In this document: positions 9,837 through 16,646 of the stretch, in pieces | How positions within the stretch are numbered: position 1 is the first letter of the stretch | Layout: each line of letters begins with the position of its first letter | Assembly (NCBI GenBank): GCA_963776205.1 | Contig: CAVZLR010000006.1 | Location: 62,001-126,000 of the forward strand | Direction of reading: 5' to 3' | DNA from: UBA4459 sp963776205 | GTDB lineage: Bacteria > Bacteroidota > Bacteroidia > Bacteroidales > F082 | DNA: 64,000 nucleotides | Notes under the pieces: generated by a model | Databases searched by the model: none | Told to the model about the DNA's origin: nothing | Seen by the model: only the letters and a program-made list of their open reading frames with translations | Position numbers and translations under genes: made by a program

Positions 9837-11336
9837 TTAATATAAAGCCGAATGACATTCAGCACATAATGTTGTACGCCATTCGTCACCTATATCAATT
9901 GGATGTTCAAATTCAAGAGACTCAACTTCATTAGCATATTTCATATTTCCTGGTATTCCCTGGGCCTTTATTAAATGACACAAATTGCAATCTCTGGAAA
10001 TAGTTCTCTTCGTTTCACTTTTGAATGAATCATTATGGCAACGATAGCATCCATTGTTTTCAAGGTGACCCATATAATTTGGATATTCGCTCCATTTAAC
10101 TTTCATCAAGGGAAATATGTTTTTTGAATACTCCTCTTTAATAGCATCTTTCGCTGCATCAATGGCTACTTTATTCGTGTCAAAAACTTCTGGGTAGTTT
10201 GCCGAGTAATAATTATCGATTTCGTAATCGATGTATGCAAAAGCACTATCTTTTGTTGGAAAGTCATTCGCCAGTATCCCCATGGCAGTTAGTTTGATTT
10301 CAGGTATACTACTGGAAATTTTGCCTGAAGTTATAGCATCGCCAATAAAATTAACAGGAGACCTGTAATCGTGTGATGGACGGTTATGACAGTCAAGGCA
10401 ATCCATCGTTCGAAGCTCTAAAGTATCCAATACACTTTCGTCAACTTCGTTTTCAGGGTCACAATATATCGTTTCTACACCGGTTTCCAGGTTTGTATAC
10501 TTTACCCAGGCGATCACATCTCTCTTAAAAGTTGCTGGTCTGTATTCAATTTTCACTTTTGGATTGATATGCCAGTGAATTCCATCCTGTAATCCGAGAG
10601 CCCTGAACTGCGGGCTTGTTTTCATTAGCAAACTGATATCCCATTCTGTATTTTCTTCATCAGCAAGATAATGCCTATGGGTTACATACTTTCTGTCGTA
10701 GAATTTTTCAGGCCAATGGCATTTTTCACAGGTTTCCTGTGCAGGACGAAGGTTATGAATTGGTGTTGGAATAGGGGTAGGATATGCCTTAGCAATAACA
10801 GAATATACCTGGTACAGGCCAGATAGTTTTGATCTTACATACCATCCTGCGCCAGAACCAACGTGGCATTCAACGCAATTAACGCGTTCATGTGCAGATC
10901 CCATGTAGGCAGTATGTTCTGGTTCCATTACTTTATGACAAGTTGTTCCGCAAAATTCATTCGATTCAGTATAGTGAAAAGCCTGATAACTGCCAAGGGC
11001 AGATATTACCAGAAAAATAGCTAAACCGATGAAAATAAAAAACAACATGGTTCTTTGTTTCGGATCATTGAAATCAACCACCGGGAATTTAAATTCCCTT
11101 TCAACCATACCCCGCTTTTCCTTTCTTCTTTTTATCCTAATGCCTATAGGAATCATTAGTAATCCGATAAACATAATTGTGGGTAAAATGATGTAGATGA
11201 ACAGCCCTGAGTAACTGTCTCCTTCATCAAATAATAAAGAAAACAAAAACAGGAAAACAATCATTATAAATGTTGTAACAGCAATGGCTGCACCAATAAA
11301 TGTTGTCCAACTATAATAGTGTTTAGGTAGGTTCAT
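9837..11336 (-). CDS. NapC/NirT-like multiheme cytochrome with three membrane helices
   Basis: The 499-residue protein has three N-terminal membrane helices (about residues 10-36, 43-67 and 97-117) and then a periplasmic heme domain. The first heme site reads CGTTCH (C129 to H134), a CX3CH motif with one extra residue; six ordinary CXXCH sites follow (CVECH at 154-158, CEKCH, CLDCH, CYRCH, CNLCH, CAECH). The stretch EPEHTAY, then NCVECH with VRSKLSG and PIPTPIHNLRPA, is characteristic of a NapC/NirT-related family with CX3CH as the first site. Such proteins oxidise menaquinol and pass electrons to periplasmic reductases. It is the last gene of a three-gene cytochrome operon. Confidence 0.88.
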   Translation of the reverse strand: MNLPKHYYSWTTFIGAAIAVTTFIMIVFLFLFSLLFDEGDSYSGLFIYIILPTIMFIGLLMIPIGIRIKRRKEKRGMVEREFKFPVVDFNDPKQRTMLFFIFIGLAIFLVISALGSYQAFHYTESNEFCGTTCHKVMEPEHTAYMGSAHERVNCVECHVGSGAGWYVRSKLSGLYQVYSVIAKAYPTPIPTPIHNLRPAQETCEKCHWPEKFYDRKYVTHRHYLADEENTEWDISLLMKTSPQFRALGLQDGIHWHINPKVKIEYRPATFKRDVIAWVKYTNLETGVETIYCDPENEVDESVLDTLELRTMDCLDCHNRPSHDYRSPVNFIGDAITSGKISSSIPEIKLTAMGILANDFPTKDSAFAYIDYEIDNYYSANYPEVFDTNKVAIDAAKDAIKEEYSKNIFPLMKVKWSEYPNYMGHLENNGCYRCHNDSFKSETKRTISRDCNLCHLIKAQGIPGNMKYANEVESLEFEHPIDIGDEWRTTLCAECHSALY

Positions 11337-11384
11337 TATTTCTTAGATTTATATGAATAATATTTAATTCAAAATCAGTGATTT

Positions 11385-12032
11385 TTAATCCTCTTCCTCA
11401 TCCTCTTCCTCAATGTTATGAATATGATGATAACCATCGATCATACCTTTAAAGTTACTCGAAACTGTGTGACCAAAAGTGCAGAAATAAATGTGAATGA
11501 TCATAAATAAAGATAAAGAAAATCCAACAATAATATGCAACAGGTCTGTTAGATGAATGCCACTCCATCCAAATACATCCATTACGATCATTTCAGGATA
11601 TAACAATGCAACACCAGTTATGATAACCAAGGGCATTAATATATACATAACAACAACATAACTTACCAGTTGCAAAGGGTTAAACTTTCTTTTTTTTGTC
11701 ACAGGATAAGGTGTTTTCTCTTTTTTAAATACACCGTAAACATAATACCTGAATTGTTTGATCATTTTTTTCAGGAATTTTTTTCTTTTAATTCTGTAGA
11801 ATTTTGAATTACGTGTAAAGATGTTTCCAAAAATGAATATAACAAAAAGTACAATTAAAATAATCCCTGAAATATTATGCCAGGTTACGGCCACATCAAA
11901 AGAGATAAATTGCATATCCGGATCAGCATATTGTAAATCAAGTCCAGTTATAATTAGGGTAATAAAAACCAGGGCATTCAACCAATGCCATATTCTTAAC
12001 CAAATCGGGTATAAATATATTTTTTCGCTCAT
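11385..12032 (-). CDS. Diheme cytochrome b membrane subunit
   Basis: The 215-residue protein has four membrane helices and histidines positioned for b-type heme: HWLNA near residue 16, WHNISG near 51, and two in the last helices (LLHIIVGF and IIHIYFC). This matches the cytochrome b561/Ni-hydrogenase/thiosulfate-reductase PhsC-like family, the quinone-reactive subunit of many anaerobic oxidoreductases. The C-terminus is an acidic tail (EEEDEEED). The start codon overlaps the upstream heptaheme gene in an ATGA, so the two products are probably made together and form a complex. Partner substrate is unknown. Confidence 0.87.
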   Translation of the reverse strand: MSEKIYLYPIWLRIWHWLNALVFITLIITGLDLQYADPDMQFISFDVAVTWHNISGIILIVLFVIFIFGNIFTRNSKFYRIKRKKFLKKMIKQFRYYVYGVFKKEKTPYPVTKKRKFNPLQLVSYVVVMYILMPLVIITGVALLYPEMIVMDVFGWSGIHLTDLLHIIVGFSLSLFMIIHIYFCTFGHTVSSNFKGMIDGYHHIHNIEEEDEEED

Positions 12033-12997
12033 TTGCTTATTATTCTTAAGGTGATATGAATTAAAATACCAATAACCGCCATGCCAAATATGGCTATACT
12101 AATGATGTTCAGGTATAAATTCCTGTTGGCTCCAATGATGTAAGAGTTACTAAGAATTACTGCGTTTCCAAAGCCAAACTTGTTTCGTTCCTCCTGTACC
12201 TGAAACTTATATAATGTTGCTTTAAGCATTGAATTTTTTGAGTGACATTCTACGCATTTTTTCACAGCTTTTTCTTTTGGCTGAACAAGGTGAGCAACCA
12301 TTACGTCATCACTAATTGCTGTATGACACTCAATACATCGTACGCTTAAGAAATGTAGTTCTTGATTTGGAAGCCATTCATGTCGTTGCAATATATTCGG
12401 ATTTTCTTCATCAGAAATAAGCTGGTATTTATTCATATCGGCATGGCAACTCAAACAAATATTATTGTCATAAATAATAATGTCTTTAATATTTTCATTT
12501 GACCGCGCACTAATTTTGTATGAATGTGGGTTATGACACATTGAACATGTAAAATCAGTTCTGTGCTTACTAGAGTGAACACTACTTTGAAATTCAGCTT
12601 CGATATCTTCAAAATGATAATCTGCATAAGTATCATCACCTCCATGGCAGTCAATACAATTGGGTTTCTCTTCCATCCTTAATTCACTATCGTGCGGAAA
12701 ATTTTCATAATCCATTGAGTGACAATCAGTACACTGGAAATTCCAATGGTTAGACTCATAATACTCAGCTGAGTCAATGATAAAATAAGGATTCATTCTA
12801 TCGCGCACATCCTGTTCAGTCCACTCATTATAATAATTGAAGATTTTATGCCCGTGACATTTAAAACAGACGCTGTTCTCCTCTGCAAATTCAGGAATTC
12901 GTTGCTCATCTTCCTGACTGAAGCAGTAAAAGGAAGATGATGAAAATACTAATATTGCTATGCAAAACAAGCATTTCATAGTTAAACTTAATTTCAT
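12029..12997 (-). CDS. Membrane-anchored heptaheme cytochrome c
   Basis: The 322-residue protein has a signal peptide, seven CXXCH motifs (CFKCH, CTDCH, CIDCH, CSMCH, CLSCH, CIECH, CVECH) and a C-terminal membrane helix at about residues 297-318. It is the first gene of the operon with the cytochrome b (4-base overlap) and the NapC/NirT-like cytochrome. A heptaheme subunit tethered next to a quinone-reactive cytochrome b suggests a periplasm-facing quinol oxidase or quinone reductase module, a smaller split version of the fusion at 1518. This comparison is inference. No catalytic non-heme domain is seen. Confidence 0.87.
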   Translation of the reverse strand: MKLSLTMKCLFCIAILVFSSSSFYCFSQEDEQRIPEFAEENSVCFKCHGHKIFNYYNEWTEQDVRDRMNPYFIIDSAEYYESNHWNFQCTDCHSMDYENFPHDSELRMEEKPNCIDCHGGDDTYADYHFEDIEAEFQSSVHSSKHRTDFTCSMCHNPHSYKISARSNENIKDIIIYDNNICLSCHADMNKYQLISDEENPNILQRHEWLPNQELHFLSVRCIECHTAISDDVMVAHLVQPKEKAVKKCVECHSKNSMLKATLYKFQVQEERNKFGFGNAVILSNSYIIGANRNLYLNIISIAIFGMAVIGILIHITLRIISK

Positions 12998-13013
12998 TTG
13001 TTGGGGTTTTTAG

Positions 13014-13050
13014 GTAAAAAAAATGGAGTACTAATTAAAGTACCCCATTT
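13014..13050 (-). terminator. Intrinsic terminator after the DUF5777 gene
   Basis: A 12-bp stem with one mismatch (13021-13032 with 13039-13050, 6-nt loop) is followed on the minus strand by eight T residues. It ends the transcription unit whose last gene is the beta-barrel at 13162, and separates it from the heptaheme operon. Confidence 0.85.
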
Positions 13051-13161
13051 CAATATATTATTTTAATACTAAATGAATAAGGTTTGAATAAAAGATATCA
13101 ATTAATAAAATACAGAAAACCAGTTTAAAACAACTATTTTTCATTAAATTAATTCGTTAGA

Positions 13162-14067
13162 TCAAAATTCCCATAAACGGGTAATGTTAAACCCAATCCT
13201 GAACTCGCCTTGTGTCCAGTCACTTGTATTATACATATAAATATCTTGTGGAATGATACCATTGGCAGTTCCAACAAAAACCTGGAACGCATGCGTAGCA
13301 GTTGCCACTTCGTAACCAAATGAGAAGTTTGAGTAATATGTATTTAAAGTTTCGGTATTTTCACTCAGGCTATTAATGTAGACAGGCTTTGTATAAGAAA
13401 TTACAAATGACGATTGCGGAGTAAATTTAATACGCGCATGACCGCCAAAACCGACAACATCATGGTCATATCCCTTCACTCCCGGAACATCAGCTTTTAC
13501 TGCATTGTAATGTGTATAACTGGCCGTTAATTCCATTGAAAACCAATCGCAAAATTTACGTCCAACGATTAATTGAGAGAAATATGAAAATCGATTCGCA
13601 AATTCGTAGTCATCGCCAAAATAACTTTCATTACGCCCGTCAATGGCCATATTTGCGTAAACAGCCACCGTAAGCGGTATGGTATTTTTACGAGTTTGTC
13701 TTAAAAAAGCCCACTTTACCTGGAAATCACTATACATATTCTTTCTTGTGATTCCATAACCAACCATTAAATTATCAAGTATTGAATAATTCAGCCCCAT
13801 TCGGGTGTTGGCTGATGGCGCATAAATACCATAAAGGTCACTTATTCCATTCTCCTTGATAAGTCCAAACCTATGTTGGATCATCATTTCAAGCGATTTT
13901 TTGTTTGGCGTAAAAGATGTTGGATCATCGATCAGTACACCATTTGCAAACATGTCTGTAACTGGTCTGTCTGTCTTTTTCTTTGGTTCTGGTGTTTCTT
14001 CATCTTGTGCTATGCTAACCCCAAAACTCAATAGAAATGCTAAAAGAACTAAAAAATATTTTTTCAT
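13162..14067 (-). CDS. DUF5777-family outer-membrane beta-barrel protein
   Basis: The 301-residue protein has a signal peptide ending in SIAQD and then alternating amphipathic strands rich in aromatic residues, ending in a terminal F (LWEF), typical of an outer-membrane beta-barrel. The opening (VTDMFANGVLIDDPTSFTP and the following HRFG) matches the Bacteroidota DUF5777 family, which is often found beside c-type cytochromes. No heme motif is present. It lies 23 bases downstream of the monoheme lipoprotein gene on the same strand, so they are probably co-transcribed. A role as a porin for an electron-transfer or substrate conduit is possible but unproven; about 280 mature residues would make a small barrel. 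Confidence 0.82.
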   Translation of the reverse strand: MKKYFLVLLAFLLSFGVSIAQDEETPEPKKKTDRPVTDMFANGVLIDDPTSFTPNKKSLEMMIQHRFGLIKENGISDLYGIYAPSANTRMGLNYSILDNLMVGYGITRKNMYSDFQVKWAFLRQTRKNTIPLTVAVYANMAIDGRNESYFGDDYEFANRFSYFSQLIVGRKFCDWFSMELTASYTHYNAVKADVPGVKGYDHDVVGFGGHARIKFTPQSSFVISYTKPVYINSLSENTETLNTYYSNFSFGYEVATATHAFQVFVGTANGIIPQDIYMYNTSDWTQGEFRIGFNITRLWEF

Positions 14068-14090
14068 TTTAATTAGTTTAAAGGTTATAA

Positions 14091-14471
14091 TTAATTATCT
14101 AAAGCACCCTGGTCAATCCATCCAAATATTATCGCACCCTGCGATGAAGTGTACTTTGCATAGTGGCTTCCATCTGGCAACGGGTAAAAATAGATTTTAC
14201 TAGCGTCAGGATCATTAGGTACAACCAAACCCATGCTCGTTATACTATTATATGAATTACCAATTGTCAAATCTGGCTTGGTTGCTCCGGTTGTATGACA
14301 ACCCGTGCATCCTTGAGTGCCGAATATCGGTTCAATTTCCTGGCTGTAGTAGACGGTGTCTTCCGGATCAGGTGGTGGAACCACAGGTTCAACTATAAAC
14401 TTGTACTGGCATGAGGTGGCTAACAAAATCGCTGCTAGAATGCCAATGGTGTAAATAAATTTTCTCCTCAT
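14091..14471 (-). CDS. Monoheme cytochrome c lipoprotein
   Basis: The 126-residue protein has a lipoprotein signal peptide with lipidated C21 (lipobox LATSC), a proline-rich linker (VVPPPDPED) and a single heme motif CTGCH at residues 55-59. The context IFGTQGCTGCHTTG followed by a conserved DPDAS-type segment resembles planctomycete/Bacteroidota monoheme c domains used as surface electron relays. It lies directly upstream of the DUF5777 barrel and downstream of the hexaheme lipoprotein, in the same orientation but with a terminator between it and the hexaheme gene. Probably anchored in the outer membrane. Confidence 0.85.
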   Translation of the reverse strand: MRRKFIYTIGILAAILLATSCQYKFIVEPVVPPPDPEDTVYYSQEIEPIFGTQGCTGCHTTGATKPDLTIGNSYNSITSMGLVVPNDPDASKIYFYPLPDGSHYAKYTSSQGAIIFGWIDQGALDN

Positions 14472-14512
14472 TTATTATTGTTTTAATTGGTTAAAATTGT
14501 ATCAAAGATAAG

Positions 14513-14548
14513 AAATTAAAAAAGGCTCCAAATAAATTTGAAGCCTTT
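14513..14548 (-). terminator. Intrinsic terminator after the hexaheme lipoprotein gene
   Basis: A 12-bp stem with one mismatch (14521-14532 with 14537-14548, 4-nt loop) is followed on the minus strand by a T-rich run. It lies 24 bases past the stop of the gene at 14573, so downstream cytochrome genes need readthrough or their own promoter. Confidence 0.82.
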
Positions 14549-14572
14549 ATTGTTATTTTTAATCAATCAATT

Positions 14573-15622
14573 TTATTGCAGTGCTGCAATAGAATTCTCA
14601 AGTGTCTTTTTAATGTAGGTTGGGTTGTGAATTCCAAGGCTCCTGTCTTCAGTAATAGCTTTGTAATTCAGGCAAGCTGCTGCAACATCTGCAGAATAAG
14701 TTCCAGGAACTGAACTGTCACTACCTTCAGCAGTAATACCAGTAGCGTCAAGTAATGCTTTTAACTCATCCAATAATACCTGAACTTCAATTTGGAGTTC
14801 TTCTGTGTTTTCAACAAGAGACTCTTCATCAGAATGGCAAGCAACACATCCGGCTAAGTTTAATTCGACAGCACCATGATATTCATAACCCATATACATG
14901 GTATGCCCACCTGATTGAACACCAAATGGTTCAGCCATATGACAGGTTACACATGCATTTGTTATATTCTTGTGAGGGTGATTGGTATTAGCGCCAAAGC
15001 CTTCCAAACCCATACCCGAAAGTGTATTTGCCTGTGGACCGTGATGTACGCCATACCGTGATGAAGTAACAACGATATCATCACCTCCTGGTGTTGGCCA
15101 TGGGTCAACAGTACGGCCCTGGTGACAATTGGCACAAAGGTTAGCACTTCCGAAATCGAATGTCTGACCTCCGGTATTCCTTAACATGGCTGGTGCTGTA
15201 ACTGTGAATGCCCAGTCAGATGTTTCATAGGTACTATGAATCATGTGACAGGTGTAACAGTTTGGAGGATTTGGATCAGAGATAAAAGCACCTTCTGCTT
15301 CCGGGTCGTATGTTCCGGAAACATTATAGCCTAAGAATCCCTGGCTGGTGTGGCAAATGGCACATTCGCCTCCGTTTCTTTCATAATTTCCACCGATTGC
15401 ATGTGTTGAATGCGCCCATTGATTTGTTTTTGCAAAATTAACTTGTGAGTCGTCGTGGCATTGGATACAAGTGGCTGTACCATCTGTCCCATTAATACCA
15501 TCTTCACCGTCAACACCATCTTTACCTGCAGGACCCGCAGGACCTTCTTTGGTACAAGATGCAACAGTTGCCATGATAAATACCAAGGCTAACATTAAAT
15601 AACTTACGTAACTCCTTTTCAT
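14573..15622 (-). CDS. Hexaheme cytochrome c lipoprotein with collagen-like linker
   Basis: The frame is open from 15679, but the ATG at 15622 gives a clean lipoprotein signal (MKRSYVSYLM, lipidated C23 in VASC), so I choose it; length is 349 residues. Right after the lipid anchor comes a Gly-x-y stretch (about residues 27-49, GPAGPAGKDGVDGEDG) like a short collagen stalk. Six CXXCH motifs follow (CIQCH at 52-56, CAICH, CYTCH, CANCH, CVTCH, CVACH), then a helical heme-free C-terminus. The layout suggests a cytochrome held away from the membrane surface, possibly outside the cell. The gene faces the Crp/Fnr gene across a 226-base divergent spacer holding a palindrome. Confidence 0.87.
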   Translation of the reverse strand: MKRSYVSYLMLALVFIMATVASCTKEGPAGPAGKDGVDGEDGINGTDGTATCIQCHDDSQVNFAKTNQWAHSTHAIGGNYERNGGECAICHTSQGFLGYNVSGTYDPEAEGAFISDPNPPNCYTCHMIHSTYETSDWAFTVTAPAMLRNTGGQTFDFGSANLCANCHQGRTVDPWPTPGGDDIVVTSSRYGVHHGPQANTLSGMGLEGFGANTNHPHKNITNACVTCHMAEPFGVQSGGHTMYMGYEYHGAVELNLAGCVACHSDEESLVENTEELQIEVQVLLDELKALLDATGITAEGSDSSVPGTYSADVAAACLNYKAITEDRSLGIHNPTYIKKTLENSIAALQ

Positions 15623-15770
15623 AATGTAATTAATTTTTGATATATGAATAATTATTAAATCCTGTACAAACCTAAGCATTTATGCAAAATTGTAGTATGT
15701 TTGGGCAATGATATAAATCTTCACAGTATTGATATAAAACTCGTATAAATTGATTAATATTGTATTCAGA

Positions 15771-15784
15771 ATGATATATATCAT
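15771..15784. promoter_or_regulatory. Palindromic Crp/Fnr-type operator candidate
   Basis: The perfect 14-bp palindrome ATGATATATATCAT has a TGAT-N4-ATCA core, one base per half-site short of the Fnr consensus. It is centred in the divergent spacer between the hexaheme cytochrome gene and the Crp/Fnr-family gene whose start is 65 bases away. Binding is inferred from resemblance and position only. Confidence 0.5.
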
Positions 15785-15848
15785 CGAGATGCTATAAAAC
15801 CTGGTATTTCAGATTTCTATTCAAAAATAAGGGTTTTGAAGGGTTTTT

Positions 15849-16544
15849 ATGGAGAATTTAGATAAAAAAACGCATTGTTTACATTGTAAATTTCAATCGA
15901 GTATTTTCAGATTCCTATCTGATAAGGAGTTAGAGTATATAAATGGGTTGCGTTTTGAAGTTAGTTTTAATGCCGGGGAGAATATATTTAAGCAGGGCGG
16001 GCCATTAACCCATATTGTATGCATTACAAGTGGTATGGCAAAGGTATTTTTAGAAGCGGAAGACAACAATGATATTATTCTGCGTATCATCAAACCGACT
16101 GAGTTAATAGGGGGCCCTGGGTTTAAAACTGATAATCGCCATCATTTTTCCGCATCGGCCATGGTTAATACAGTAGCATGCTTCATCGAAGTCGGAGCTT
16201 TTGAAAAACTAGTTAATGAGAATTCTTTGTTTGCCATGGAAATGATCGCCTATTTGAACCGGGCGCATATAGGCTTATACAATAAACTGCTTACAAATAC
16301 ACATAAACATATGTCAGGAAGGATGGCAGGCACCTTATTATATCTGTCTGATGAAATCTATGAATCCAATAAATTCGAAACCGCTCTTTCAAGACAGGAT
16401 ATAGCGAATATGTCAGGGATGACCAAAGAAAGCGCCATAAGGGTACTGAAAGAGTTCAAAAATGAAGGCATCCTTGATTGCTATAATAGTCATTTTGATA
16501 TCGCCAATAAGGAGGCACTCAGGAAGATCTATAAAGTTGGTTAA
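15849..16544 (+). CDS. Crp/Fnr-family transcriptional regulator
   Basis: The 231-residue protein has a cyclic-nucleotide-binding-like beta-roll (about residues 20-140, with NAGENIFKQGGPLTHIVCITSG) and a C-terminal winged helix (about 150-225). Its recognition segment is LSRQDIANMSGMTKESAIRVL. The N-terminus carries a CxxC pair (C10, C13) just before the beta-roll. Only two of the usual four Fnr cluster cysteines are in that position, with further cysteines at VCI and VAC, so an iron-sulfur sensor is possible but not proven. Divergent to a hexaheme cytochrome and ahead of the copper cassette, it is the best local candidate to control both in response to oxygen or redox state. Confidence 0.87.
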   Translation: MENLDKKTHCLHCKFQSSIFRFLSDKELEYINGLRFEVSFNAGENIFKQGGPLTHIVCITSGMAKVFLEAEDNNDIILRIIKPTELIGGPGFKTDNRHHFSASAMVNTVACFIEVGAFEKLVNENSLFAMEMIAYLNRAHIGLYNKLLTNTHKHMSGRMAGTLLYLSDEIYESNKFETALSRQDIANMSGMTKESAIRVLKEFKNEGILDCYNSHFDIANKEALRKIYKVG

Positions 16545-16610
16545 TCTTTGCTTTTCCATTGGTCTTATTTAAAATCTTTTCTAAATTAACATTGCTTTTC
16601 AAAGTTATTT

Positions 16611-16631
16611 TCACATTTGTTAAATTTGTGA
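16611..16631. promoter_or_regulatory. Short inverted repeat upstream of the TonB receptor
   Basis: TCACA and TGTGA half-sites flank an 11-base AT-rich centre, ending 15 bases before the receptor ATG. The half-sites look like a Crp-type operator with unusual spacing. Five-base arms are weak evidence. Confidence 0.3.
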
Positions 16632-16646
16632 CAAATATCATATCGA

